Part shown: positions 26,079 through 34,337 of the stretch, piece after piece
Numbering within the stretch: position 1 is the first letter of the stretch
Layout: every line of letters starts with the position of its first letter
The notes under the pieces: model-generated
Told to the model about the DNA's origin: nothing
What the model saw: only the letters and a program-made list of their open reading frames with translations
Database searches by the model: none
Program-made: the position numbers and the translations under genes
DNA from: Clostridia bacterium
GTDB taxonomy: Bacteria > Bacillota > Peptococcia > DRI-13 > UBA5745
Direction of reading: 5' to 3'
Length of the DNA stretch: 64,000 bases
NCBI GenBank assembly: GCA_018436095.1
Contig: JAHDMJ010000003.1
Coordinates: 1 to 64,000 of the forward strand

Positions 26079-26727
26079 GCAGTATAGCCTTGTGAAGTTG
26101 GGCAGGGGTTATAAGCTATCCAAGAACATCACCCTGGGCGAATTTGCATCAAAAGGCGCAGATGGCTCCGAGCCAACCCTGGTCGATCCAGAGCTGATAG
26201 AAAAAATCCAGCAGATGCGTGATTTGTTGGGGGCCCCGGTCCATTTTAACTCCGGCTTTCGCACGGTAAAGCATAATGCGGCCGTAGGCGGTGTGGCCGG
26301 CAGCTACCACACTAAAGGCATGGCAGCAGACATCTGGTTTGGTAACACATTTGCCGATAGAATACCGGATGAAGAGGCTGCCCGGTGTGCCGAATATGTC
26401 AGCTTCGGCGGCATTGGGCTGTACCCTGGCCGCATCCATGTCGATACCCGGCCCGGGCGGTATCGTTACCGCAAGCCTGGTAAGGACTATATTACCGTAG
26501 CCGGCTTCCCGGGCTATGTGCCGCCGGCAGCGCCGGAACCGGAACCTATCGTTGATCCTGCTCCAGCCGCCGCTGTGCCTGTGCGTGTACTCTGTCGCTG
26601 TGGTGACCTGATTGAATCTCTGTAGGGCATACGCATTAACGGCAGTATTTATGGGCCTGTACGGCAGCTTTGCGAAAGCCTAGGCCATGTCGTAGAGTGG
26701 GATGGGGACAAAGTGACGGTAAAATAG
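26071..26727 (+). pseudogene. Endolysin M15 (copy 2) with a premature TAG before the C-terminal domain
   Basis: From ATG 26071 the frame encodes an M15-type peptidase domain (FNSGFRTVKHNAAVGGVAGSY, then HTKGMAADIWF and IHVDTR). TAG at 26623-26625 then stops translation at 184 residues. Reading on in the same frame to 26727 gives the stalk-like domain seen in the other copies (GPVRQLCESLGHVVEWDG). The aligned position in copy 3 is Glu (GAG), so a single G-to-T change explains the stop. The catalytic domain is complete, so a truncated enzyme might still be active. Confidence 0.8.
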
Positions 26728-26738
26728 GTGGACATAGC

Positions 26739-26789
26739 AAAGCCGCTTCCAGGTGTGATTTTTTGTCACGTCCGGAGGCGGCTTTTTTT
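26739..26789 (+). terminator. Terminator after endolysin copy 2
   Basis: AAAGCCGCTTCC (26739-26750) pairs with GGAGGCGGCTTT (26774-26785), followed by T residues. A near-identical hairpin follows endolysin copy 3 (32921-32972). Confidence 0.85.
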
Positions 26790-26887
26790 GGTTGGCTTTT
26801 ATTACCTCTTGCCCATCAGGGTCTTTTAATCGTATAATCGTTTCACCAAAACCAGAAATAACTTTCCGGAAAGGAGAGAATAATTTT

Positions 26888-27118
26888 ATGATTATACCGG
26901 AACAACTGAAAAAGCCCTTGCGTCAACATTTGGAGGAGCTTAACATAGCAGCAGCTACCCGCCGATGGGACCAGATAAGAGAGGCCATGGATACGCTACA
27001 GTATGTGATAACCTGCGGGCAATCCTATTATGGCCTGTCGCCCAGTTTGGCGGTAAAGCAAAGCTTTGGCGAGTATCAGCTTGTGGACCGGCGAAGCGGG
27101 GCCGTGGTGGAGCTGTAG
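26888..27118 (+). CDS. Small uncharacterised protein at the cassette end
   Basis: 76 residues from the ATG at 26888, with AAAGGAGA 11-18 bases upstream. Soluble, helical N-terminal half, ending LVDRRSGAVVEL. Not recognised. Its last ~100 bases are duplicated at 35219-35325 at the end of unit 2, so it was a standard component of both cassettes before unit 2 was rearranged. Confidence 0.65.
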   Translation: MIIPEQLKKPLRQHLEELNIAAATRRWDQIREAMDTLQYVITCGQSYYGLSPSLAVKQSFGEYQLVDRRSGAVVEL

Positions 27119-27288
27119 GGGGCTATTTAATTCCTTCGCCAACTTGGCACCATTTTGGCACCAAAATAGATGAGGAGAGAAATAGCAAGGACCAGAACAA
27201 AGATCAGAAGTTGAAAAAACCTAATAAAATCAAGGCTTTCGGGACATAGTATTAAATTATCTGAAAAACAAACTGATGCAATTTGTAA

Positions 27289-27344
27289 GACTTAAAATCC
27301 TGCGAGGGTTAAACCTCGTACCGGTTCGACCCCGGTCTCGGGCA
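27289..27344 (+). repeat. Attachment-site repeat 2 (3' half of tRNA-Leu)
   Basis: 56 bases identical to 23396-23451, from the anticodon loop to the discriminator. The 5' half of the tRNA is absent, so this is not a tRNA gene. The match continues through the terminator hairpin to about 27420. It marks the junction of units 1 and 2. Confidence 0.92.
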
Positions 27345-27359
27345 CTGCATACATAAAGG

Positions 27360-27388
27360 AAACCCTTGAGCAATCAAGGGTTTTTGCT
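27360..27388 (+). terminator. Terminator hairpin (copy 2, within the att repeat)
   Basis: AAACCCTTGA (27360-27369) and TCAAGGGTTT (27374-27383) around a GCAA loop, followed by TTGCTTTT. Duplicate of the hairpin after tRNA-Leu. Confidence 0.8.
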
Positions 27389-27495
27389 TTTGTTGGACAA
27401 TTGTTATTGGATTATTATGGGAACGCTGTAGCCGATGGAAACGCTGTTTTGGGGTTGGTTCAATGCATTATGGCAGTTTTATGGCAGTTTTTAAA

Positions 27496-27795
27496 TCACT
27501 TTGCAGCCTTGATAGTAAAGGGCGAAGAGGCAATGGCTGCCTTTTTTTCGTGCTTTAAAACATGCCCATACGTGTCCCACGTCACAGCAGCAGTTTGATG
27601 CCCCGCCAACTCCTGCACTACGCTGACTCGTGTCTGGCGCATCATCTGGTAGGTGATAAAAGCGTGCCTAACGTCATGTAGCCGCATTTTAATACCGAAT
27701 TCCCGGGAATACTCTGCCATCTTAGCAGAAAAGTAATCTGGGTTTGTGGGCTTGCCATCAGGATGACAGAATAAAAAATCCATGCCAAAATAAGC
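27496..27795 (-). pseudogene. Tyrosine recombinase (phage integrase), 3' remnant
   Basis: About 100 C-terminal residues on the minus strand: CHPDGKPTNPDYFSAKM, then the box II pattern LHDVRHAF, AGHQTA, and the catalytic tyrosine region WDTYGHV. The N-terminal two thirds are missing. At about 27790 the sequence switches to a tail gene on the other strand. Its 3' end lies about 150 bases from the attachment repeat, the expected place for the integrase of a tRNA-Leu element. Confidence 0.85.
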
Positions 27796-28383
27796 AGCAC
27801 CGGCCGATATACGCTGACGCTGGATAATCAAGCCTACACGCTTTATATCGATGCATCGGTGACATCTGCACAGTGGTATAACGAGATACATATTATTGTC
27901 GATCGAATGAAGCCTGCAAACATCGTCTACATCAACCGCCCGCTGATCGAAATGGGCATAGCTGTGTCCGAGGAGATCAGGCACAGCGGAATAAATTATC
28001 AATATCAGCTGGGGACGAGATGGGTTTTAGGCAAGAACCCGTTTGCCCAGTTTGAGAACCTGGGAGTGATTAAAATGGCAGAGACAAAAAGCATAAAGCC
28101 ACTATTTTTAAACGATCTGGCCAATTTCACAGCGGATGATGTTGCCACTGTATTAATTAACGATAGCCTGGTGGTTACCGATTTCGATCTAAAGGCTGCT
28201 GCTGACAGCGTAGCCAACATCGAATATTCGCTGCCGATAGGTGCTGCTGATGTCATTACGGACATTAAGCTGCGAAAGGCTGATGCGTCGGTGCTTACCG
28301 AGTCTGTGGTATACGTTCCGCTGACGACCGGTGCCGTAATCAAACACAAAATACCAATCAAGGAGGTAGTGGTAAATGGTTAA
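27790..28383 (+). CDS. Tail protein preceding fibre 2, 5'-truncated
   Basis: The frame is open from about 27790 (a GTG at 27859 is the first usable start) and encodes about 197 residues. Early residues (TLTLDNQAYTLYIDASVTSA) and WYNEIHIIVDRMKPANIVYI look like the internal part of a longer protein. The second half (KPLFLNDLANFTADDVATVL..., TTGAVIKHKIPIKEV) resembles proteins found between YmfQ-type and fibre genes. It was cut when joined to the integrase stub. It overlaps the start of fibre 2. Confidence 0.6.
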   Translation: MSSTGRYTLTLDNQAYTLYIDASVTSAQWYNEIHIIVDRMKPANIVYINRPLIEMGIAVSEEIRHSGINYQYQLGTRWVLGKNPFAQFENLGVIKMAETKSIKPLFLNDLANFTADDVATVLINDSLVVTDFDLKAAADSVANIEYSLPIGAADVITDIKLRKADASVLTESVVYVPLTTGAVIKHKIPIKEVVVNG

Positions 28384-29794
28384 CCCCTTGCCTGCAGACT
28401 TACCGGAAAACTGGTCGCTTGATCAAATCGTGTCGCCCTCGGGCACCGACGTGGGCCTGACGGCAAAACACGGCTATAACTATTTAATGAAGCAGGTCAA
28501 CGATGCCCAGCGAGCGGTTAGTGATAAGACTGGGTATGGATTGGGCGAAGCGTCCAAAGATATCTCAAATCAAGACTGGCTGGATGTGTTATCTCAAAAT
28601 GCGGGTGGATGGTACAGCGGCCACAATGTTACAAATGCTCCTACAACTGGTTTGGGCGGGACATTTTGGTACACCTTTATAGTTAGTCCGCTAAGCGAAG
28701 GCAATAAATACCAGACTTGCATTGCTACACATGTGTATTCCGGGAAAACATATACAGGGTATCGTTATAACGGCGTATGGGGCGGATGGTCAGAAATTGC
28801 GAAAACCTATACTTCGTTGGGCAGCATGGGGCTGTCCGATGCAAATATGAGCCCAAGCGATTTCGGGGCCAACGTGCTGGCCATGATTAATGCAACAGCC
28901 CATTACTCAGCGGCTAGATTTGTCGTCGGTAGTAGCTCTCCTAATTTGCTGGCAAGCATAAAAGCCTACCTGAATGACACCAACAATGATTATTTTTTTG
29001 AACTTTTCCGTTCCACGTCGGCCAGTCTTCCCAATAAAATTTTTATCGTGCGTAATCAGGCAAATTCTTTGCAACCGCTTTGGTACAGCACCTATGACGA
29101 CGGACTACCGCCACCGATCAACCTGTCAACGGGATTTGTCAGCAAGACAGTAACAACCCCGCAAGACATAGCGGGTATGCTTAGGGCACCAATTGACGGT
29201 TTCTATGCAAAAAATGCCGGCACAGCGAACAGGCTTAACGGCGGTAGAGTTTTATTACAAAATTGTGTTGACAGCAAACTTGGTGGGTCCGGGCATTGCA
29301 CCGTGGACAATTATAACGACATGATATATTTAGCTGTAGCTGGAGTTAGTAACAAGTCTATCTTTTTTAAGATGAGAGATTTGACAGGCTCTAGAGAGGC
29401 TTGGCACAGCGGCAATTTCCCGGTAGAGGAAGGGACATTTACACCACAATTTAATTTAGATACTATTAACGGCAACAGGTATGGGTACTATTACCGAAGG
29501 GGCAATCGTGTCTGTGTTGAATTTGGTTTAGAAGCCCAAACGAATCCCGGAACCGATAATACTATTGTAATAACTGGATTGCCTTTTGCACCTGCCTGGA
29601 ATAGAAGACAATATCTTACGGCGTTTTGCCTCGTTTTGAATAGAAGTGGCTACCATCCGCAGGAAACACTTGTTTTTTCATTGGCTTCTGGTGAAATCGC
29701 ATCGCACTTAACTAACGTGTCGCTAAAATACAGCGATTTTGCAACCGGAAACAGTATCTTTATACGCATCTATGGCGAGTATGCCATCGCATAA
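28376..29794 (+). CDS. Tail fibre 2
   Basis: 472 residues. The N-terminus (NPLPADLPENWSLDQIVSPS) differs from fibres 1 and 3 and is of the kind that follows YmfQ-linked proteins. The middle (about residues 143-258) is almost the same as part of fibre 3 (DFGANVLAMINATA, LLASIKAYLNDTNNDYFFEL). The last ~200 residues, ending IFIRIYGEYAIA, are unique and probably form the receptor-binding tip. Translationally coupled to the preceding tail gene; no tandem ATGTCA site precedes it. Confidence 0.82.
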   Translation: MVNPLPADLPENWSLDQIVSPSGTDVGLTAKHGYNYLMKQVNDAQRAVSDKTGYGLGEASKDISNQDWLDVLSQNAGGWYSGHNVTNAPTTGLGGTFWYTFIVSPLSEGNKYQTCIATHVYSGKTYTGYRYNGVWGGWSEIAKTYTSLGSMGLSDANMSPSDFGANVLAMINATAHYSAARFVVGSSSPNLLASIKAYLNDTNNDYFFELFRSTSASLPNKIFIVRNQANSLQPLWYSTYDDGLPPPINLSTGFVSKTVTTPQDIAGMLRAPIDGFYAKNAGTANRLNGGRVLLQNCVDSKLGGSGHCTVDNYNDMIYLAVAGVSNKSIFFKMRDLTGSREAWHSGNFPVEEGTFTPQFNLDTINGNRYGYYYRRGNRVCVEFGLEAQTNPGTDNTIVITGLPFAPAWNRRQYLTAFCLVLNRSGYHPQETLVFSLASGEIASHLTNVSLKYSDFATGNSIFIRIYGEYAIA

Positions 29795-29807
29795 TAAGGA
29801 GGCTTTT

Positions 29808-30125
29808 ATGATGCAGACAGAAATCAAAACACGAATCAGTATAACCGATATAAACGCAGACGGTGACTGCTCTGTTTTAACGCAGCAGTATATTGCTGTC
29901 GCAGACCAGGAGCACATCATCAGCAATCACCGGGAGGCTCTTATCCCAGGCCAGTTCGACCGGGCGCAGGAAATATTACCGCCTAACCTCTTCGCCGCTA
30001 TCCAGGCTATATGGACACTAGAGGTCATCGCTGCTTACGAAGCTAAGATTGCAGCAATTGAGGCAGCCATGGCTCCGCCTGCGCCTGAGCCGGAAGAACC
30101 AGAGGAACCAGCAATAGAGGAATAG
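29808..30125 (+). CDS. Fibre-associated small protein (behind fibre 2)
   Basis: 105 residues; ATG at 29808 (or 29811) follows AAGGAGG. N-terminal beta-rich part (TRISITDINADGDCSVLT), then a helix shared with the gene at 31462 (IWTLEVIAAYEAKIAAIEAA) and an acidic/proline tail (PPAPEPEEPEEP). It holds the chaperone position after a fibre gene. Function inferred only from place. Confidence 0.7.
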   Translation: MMQTEIKTRISITDINADGDCSVLTQQYIAVADQEHIISNHREALIPGQFDRAQEILPPNLFAAIQAIWTLEVIAAYEAKIAAIEAAMAPPAPEPEEPEEPAIEE

Positions 30126-30135
30126 CCACTTAAAC

Positions 30136-30170
30136 ATGTCAACCAATGTCACTTTCCCTTTTGCTATAGT
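30136..30170 (+). promoter_or_regulatory. Candidate late promoter with tandem ATGTCA sites (copy 3)
   Basis: ATGTCA at 30136-30141 and 30146-30151, extended -10 TG-c-TATAGT with hexamer 30165-30170, 19 bases after the second half-site begins. Nearly identical to copy 2 over the whole leader to the start of fibre 3. Confidence 0.75.
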
Positions 30171-30223
30171 AATGCCAAGCAAACCGGTGAGCTTGAGTAT
30201 AAGAGCAGAAAGGAAAGAAGGGC

Positions 30224-31444
30224 ATGGCAAGACATACAGAACATTACGGCCTTAATAAGCCTGAACCTAATGATTTTTATGATGTAGGAATAGGGAATGA
30301 CAACTTAGATGTAATCGATGAGCTGATTAAAGGGAACGAGGATGCTATAGCAACCAAAGCATCCAAAGCCGTACCCGCCGCAGCTAACAACTTGGCCGGT
30401 CTGGCCCTTAGTGGTGATCCTGTTGACACAGGCATCCACAAAGACTTGGTAGGCCGGGTATATACCAGCCTGGCCAGCATGGGGCTGTCTGATGAGGATA
30501 TGTCGCCAACGGATTTCGGGGCCAACGTGCTGGCCATGATTAATGCAACAGCCCAATATTCAACGGCTAGATTTGCCGTTGGCAGTGCATATCCCAATTT
30601 ACTGGCAAGCATAAAAGCCTATCTGAATGACACCAACAATGATTATTTTTTTGAACTTTTACGTTCCACGTCGGCCAGTCTTCCAAATAAAATTTTTATC
30701 GTGCGTAATCAGGCAAATTCTTTGCAACCGCTTTGGTACAGCACCTATGACGACGGACTGCCGCCACCGGTAAATCTATCTACAGGATTTGTCAGCAAGG
30801 CGGCAATGGTTCCGCAGGAAGTGTCTGCACCATTGATAATAAGCTATCCACCAATTCCATATCTCGAATTAAAAGCCTCAGAGAGTTTTAAATCTACTTT
30901 TATCAAAAACGCAAACGGGGGTGCCGGAGTAGATTTAGGCACTTATATTACAGACAAAAATGGAGCAAACGAGACGTCCTTAATAGTATTTGCCAAAGAA
31001 TCTAGGGTAGGATGCGTTTTTAATGGACTTAGCTACGACATGTGGCACGGAGGCAATTTTCCCAAGGATGCAATGACGAATTGGCCGCTAACTGTTGTCG
31101 GCAGTAATCAAGGCGCTGCTACAATATTGCACCAATATACTTACTACAAGCGGCAAGGGGACTTCGTATACATAAGTCTTAATGTGGGTTTTACTAGGGG
31201 CACCATGGACGGGAATGTACAGATACAAAATTTGCCGTATGTAGCCAAGCAAGGAAGGAATACCGTAAATTTTGGATATTTTGACAGAATTGGCACGATA
31301 ACAAATCTACAGGGAAACATTGGCGGATATGAAAATTATATGGCGCTTAGGTATAATGGCAACACCGCTGTCACAAGCACTATGATTAGTCTTACGGAAC
31401 AAGCAATGATTCAGGGAAGCGCAATCTACGAAATTGCATTATAA
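30224..31444 (+). CDS. Tail fibre 3
   Basis: 406 residues. Residues 1-42 match fibre 1 (HTEHYGLNKPEPNDFYDVGI), residues about 79-192 match fibre 2, and the C-terminal ~190 residues (KQGRNTVNFGYFDRIGT, ending AMIQGSAIYEIAL) are unique. This is a mosaic of an attachment module, a shared shaft and a distinct tip. It is driven by the late promoter at 30136 and followed by its own associated gene after 17 bases. Confidence 0.82.
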   Translation: MARHTEHYGLNKPEPNDFYDVGIGNDNLDVIDELIKGNEDAIATKASKAVPAAANNLAGLALSGDPVDTGIHKDLVGRVYTSLASMGLSDEDMSPTDFGANVLAMINATAQYSTARFAVGSAYPNLLASIKAYLNDTNNDYFFELLRSTSASLPNKIFIVRNQANSLQPLWYSTYDDGLPPPVNLSTGFVSKAAMVPQEVSAPLIISYPPIPYLELKASESFKSTFIKNANGGAGVDLGTYITDKNGANETSLIVFAKESRVGCVFNGLSYDMWHGGNFPKDAMTNWPLTVVGSNQGAATILHQYTYYKRQGDFVYISLNVGFTRGTMDGNVQIQNLPYVAKQGRNTVNFGYFDRIGTITNLQGNIGGYENYMALRYNGNTAVTSTMISLTEQAMIQGSAIYEIAL

Positions 31445-31461
31445 GCATAAGGAGGATAAGC

Positions 31462-31785
31462 ATGGAAATCTTTAAGAAAGAACACATATCCGATATTACC
31501 CCGGAGGGAATTTGTCATGTATCCACTAGGTATTACACGATGGTTGGCGAATATGAGGTATCCTTATCAGGCCATCCGGATTATCGAGATAGTGGTACAA
31601 GCTATACGCCATTACAACAGGAAAAGGCGGGGGCTGATGTTGATCCTGAAACATTCCGCCGCTTACAGGCGATCTGGACGCCGGAAGTCATCGCCGCATA
31701 CGAAGCCAAGATTGCGGCAATGCAGGCAGCCATGGCTCCACCTGCGCCGGAGCCGGAAGAACCAGAGCAAACCGAAAATGACTAA
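31462..31785 (+). CDS. Fibre-associated small protein (behind fibre 3)
   Basis: 107 residues, AGGAGG upstream. The N-terminal half (EIFKKEHISDITPEGICHVS) is unlike that behind fibre 2, but the C-terminal half is nearly the same (LQAIWTPEVIAAYEAKIAAM and a Pro/Glu tail). Variable N-termini and constant C-termini suggest each small protein is matched to its fibre tip. Confidence 0.7.
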   Translation: MEIFKKEHISDITPEGICHVSTRYYTMVGEYEVSLSGHPDYRDSGTSYTPLQQEKAGADVDPETFRRLQAIWTPEVIAAYEAKIAAMQAAMAPPAPEPEEPEQTEND

Positions 31786-31789
31786 GTAA

Positions 31790-31812
31790 GCCGCCTTCGG
31801 GCGGTATTTTTA
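31790..31812 (+). terminator. Terminator before holin copy 3
   Basis: GCCGCC (31790-31795), TTCG tetraloop and GGCGGT (31800-31805), followed by ATTTTTATT. Compact and strong; readthrough or a separate promoter must supply the holin. Confidence 0.8.
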
Positions 31813-31833
31813 TTATAGAGAGGCGGTCGAGAC

Positions 31834-32295
31834 ATGGACACAATTAAAAGCATCAAAATCGTAGTAACGGCGGTGGGGACGGCCATAGCAGCGCAGTTGG
31901 GGGTATTGGCAATCCCCTTATATATACTGCTGGGGCTGAATATTACGGATTATGCCACGGCTATCATGGCAGCTCCTCACCGTGGTGAAAAGGTTAGCTC
32001 GGATAAAGGTCTGGCGGGTATCAAGAAAAAAATCAGCATGTACATCCTGGTTTGCCTGGGCGCAGTGGTTGATATCTTGCTGACCTATGCGGCAGGGGTG
32101 GCCGGGATCACGCTGCCGGCAGCCTGGGTGTTTGCCTTGCTTGTGACGATCTGGCTTGTTTGCAATGAAGTGATTAGTATATTGGAAAATCTTATTGATA
32201 TTGGCGGGCCGATACCGCCTTTTTTAATGCCTATCGTGCAGCAGATTAAGAAAACGGTAGAGGCAAAGGCAGAGGAGGGGCGAAGGGATGGTTAA
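31834..32295 (+). CDS. Phage holin (copy 3)
   Basis: 153 residues. The N-terminal 14 codons equal copy 2 (MDTIKSIKIVVTAVG), while the middle (TAIMAAPHRGEKVSSDKGLAGI) is closer to copy 1, so this copy looks recombinant. Same hydrophobic layout as the others. It overlaps the endolysin start at 32288. Confidence 0.88.
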   Translation: MDTIKSIKIVVTAVGTAIAAQLGVLAIPLYILLGLNITDYATAIMAAPHRGEKVSSDKGLAGIKKKISMYILVCLGAVVDILLTYAAGVAGITLPAAWVFALLVTIWLVCNEVISILENLIDIGGPIPPFLMPIVQQIKKTVEAKAEEGRRDG

Positions 32296-32907
32296 GCAGT
32301 ATAGCCTTGCCAAAGACGGTAATAAAAAGCTTTCGGCCAACTTCACAGTGCGGGAATTCGCCTGCAAGGACGGCAGCGATTTAATCCTTATCGACGATGC
32401 CTTGGTGGACGTATTGCAAAAAATCCGTGACCATTTCGGCGTGCCAGTGACGATCACCAGTGCATACCGCACTGCTGCCCACAACGTCAAAGTAGGCGGT
32501 AGCCCAAGCAGCCAGCATTTGCAGGGGACGGCGGTTGATATCACGTTACCCGGCATCAGCCCGCTGGCCGTGGCGCAGTACGCCGAATACCTGATGCCCG
32601 GCAGCGGCGGCATAGGTGTCTACGGTACCTTTACGCACGTCGATGTCCGGCAGAACCGTAGCAGGTGGGATCAGCGGTCTGGCAGGCAGTAGTTGCAGGG
32701 TGGCCAGGCTACCAGGCCCCGGAGCCTGTTGTTGATCCGGCGCCGGCAGAGGCCGTCCCGGTGGAGTTGCTTTGCCGGTGTGGGGGCTTGATTGCTACCG
32801 TCGAGGGGGTAAGGCTTGACGGCGCCGTTTATGTGCCTGTGAGGCAGCTTAGTGAGGCCCTGGGCTATGTCGTAGAGTGGGATGGCAGCAAGGTAACAGT
32901 AAAATAG
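32288..32907 (+). pseudogene. Endolysin M15 (copy 3), frameshifted at the domain linker
   Basis: From 32288 the frame encodes the M15 domain (SAYRTAAHNVKVGG, SQHLQGTAVDITL, HVDVRQN) and stops at 32692. The C-terminal stalk-like domain continues in another frame to TAG at 32905-32907 (VVAGWPGYQ, YVPVRQLSEALGYVVEWDG). A single-base indel around 32660-32690 separates them. Copy 2 is broken at the same inter-domain point by a different mutation. Confidence 0.85.
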
Positions 32908-32920
32908 AGATGGTTATACC

Positions 32921-32972
32921 AAAGCTGCTTCCAGGCGCTTAGTACGAGCGTATCCGGAGGCGGCTTTTTTTG
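32921..32972 (+). terminator. Terminator after endolysin copy 3
   Basis: AAAGCTGCTTCC (32921-32932) pairs with GGAGGCGGCTTT about 24 bases on, followed by a T-run. It ends the lysis unit just before the next late-promoter-like site. Confidence 0.8.
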
Positions 32973-32981
32973 TTTTGAAAC

Positions 32982-33016
32982 ATGTCAACCAATGTCACTT
33001 AGGAATATGATAGCGT
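32982..33016 (+). promoter_or_regulatory. Candidate late promoter with tandem ATGTCA sites (copy 4), before the ATPase operon
   Basis: ATGTCA at 32982-32987 and 32992-32997; a weaker extended -10 (TG-a-TAGCGT) has its hexamer at 33011-33016, again 19 bases after the second half-site begins. A possible TATGAT lies at 33006-33011. The 235 bases to the next gene hold no ORF of note. This places the ATPase/STAS operon where a further fibre cassette would be expected. Confidence 0.6.
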
Positions 33017-33251
33017 AATAAATAAGAAATGCTAAAAGAAAGTAAGGTTTTCAGGTTAGATGAATGTGTGGCCGGAGGGAAAATAAGTATAGGCAAGACA
33101 CAACAACAGGATCAATGTGTTCTAATACTACCAGTATAGCTTTAGATCAAATTTTCAAGAAGGTGATTATTTAAGATGATTATTCAGACTTGTGATTAAA
33201 AGGTAAATGGGGTAATATTACTAATAACTAGGTGCGTGCGTTTTTCTGGAG

Positions 33252-34307
33252 GTGATTTGCATTAAGATTAAAAGCGTTGAATATAATATATGGCTTGAGC
33301 GTAGAAATGTAAAAAACCTTCGGAGGAGAAGCAAGCATAAAGAAAAGATTAAAGGGAAAAAGAAAAGGCGATTGCAATTAAAAATACAAACGAGGAGATC
33401 GGCAGAATACGACAAGAAGTATAAACGGTATGAGTTTTGTGCACCACAGAATTTCTCATTTATGAAAAATCCAAAGGAAACTATTGATTTTTTTTACAAA
33501 GTGATATCCTTCATATCTAGCGACTCTAACTATGGAAAGCACTTATTCTTCGATATCAGCCGTATACAGAATTTAAGCATAGACGCCTTGATGTATTTAC
33601 TGGCCATTATAAAGAATTTAAGAAGTCATTATAGAAAGTATACTTTTTCCGGAAATGAACCTCAAAATGAAAAAATAAGAAAAATGTTTAAGGAGTCTGG
33701 TTTTTATAATTATGTGGGTTATAACGGAAATGAGCCATTAACTAGAAGTAAAGACAACATTCAAATTTTATGTGGAAATAATGCTGACCCTAAATCGGCA
33801 AAAACTATCCTAGACTACGTGTCGGGCATAACGTCAAAGAAACAAAGAGAACTTTCGTATTTATACGATATTATAGTTGAATTAATGTCTAACACCTATT
33901 CACATGCGTATCAAGGAAAAAACTTAGCATTATTAAGGAATTGGTATTGCTTTATTGAGTATAATAAAGACGAAAATAGATTAGTGTTTTCTTTTCTAGA
34001 CACTGGAGAAGGTATACCTAAGACAGTAAGAAAGAAATGGAAAGAGAAACTCGACTTTTTGGGTATAATTAAGGAAAGTGAATATGTAATATCGGCCTTA
34101 TCTGGGGATTTTAGAACTAGTACTAATGACAAAAAACACGGAAAAGGACTTCCTGCAATAAAGAAATATTGCAACGATGGTCTAATTTCAGAGCTGCGAA
34201 TACTCTCCAGTCGAGCGTTTATTCGTGTCACCGAAAGAGAATTGGAGAGTGAAGAGTTAAATGCCGCTTTAGTGGGAACAATATTTAACTGGAGCATATA
34301 TGTATAA
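33252..34307 (+). CDS. GHKL-type ATPase, unknown system
   Basis: 351 residues from GTG 33252; the ribosome site GGAGGTGAT overlaps that GTG, so an ATT at 33261 may be the true start. Residues 1-60 are very basic (RRRSKHKEKIKGKKKRR). The C-terminal ~150 residues carry the Bergerat fold: N-box ELMSNTYSHAY (about 209-219), G1 FLDTGEGIP (about 249-257) and G2 KHGKGLPAIKKY (about 296-307). No histidine phosphorylation domain is seen, so it resembles an anti-sigma-type or Hsp90-like ATPase rather than a sensor kinase. AT-rich codons differ from the surroundings. It heads a three-gene operon with a STAS-like partner. Confidence 0.8.
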   Translation: MICIKIKSVEYNIWLERRNVKNLRRRSKHKEKIKGKKKRRLQLKIQTRRSAEYDKKYKRYEFCAPQNFSFMKNPKETIDFFYKVISFISSDSNYGKHLFFDISRIQNLSIDALMYLLAIIKNLRSHYRKYTFSGNEPQNEKIRKMFKESGFYNYVGYNGNEPLTRSKDNIQILCGNNADPKSAKTILDYVSGITSKKQRELSYLYDIIVELMSNTYSHAYQGKNLALLRNWYCFIEYNKDENRLVFSFLDTGEGIPKTVRKKWKEKLDFLGIIKESEYVISALSGDFRTSTNDKKHGKGLPAIKKYCNDGLISELRILSSRAFIRVTERELESEELNAALVGTIFNWSIYV

Positions 34308-34337
34308 AAATGCTATTTAAGAAAGGTGTTGAGCAAA

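Larger units (their letters stand above)
23452..27344 (+). mobile_element. Integrated unit 1 at tRNA-Leu (fibre-holin-endolysin cassette)
   Basis: Bounded by the 3' half of tRNA-Leu (23396-23451) and a 56-base copy at 27289-27344; the identity continues past both into a terminator hairpin and beyond (132 bases in all). It holds a frameshifted XkdX-like gene, a late promoter, a Gly-rich tail fibre, a fibre-associated gene, a holin, an endolysin with a premature stop and a small gene. No integrase gene lies inside; an integrase stub begins just past the right boundary. Confidence 0.75.

Noticed and set aside
27496-28002. A 168-residue integrase protein on the minus strand
   Set aside because: Only the last ~100 codons resemble an integrase; the first part is antisense to a tail gene and arises from the joint near 27790.
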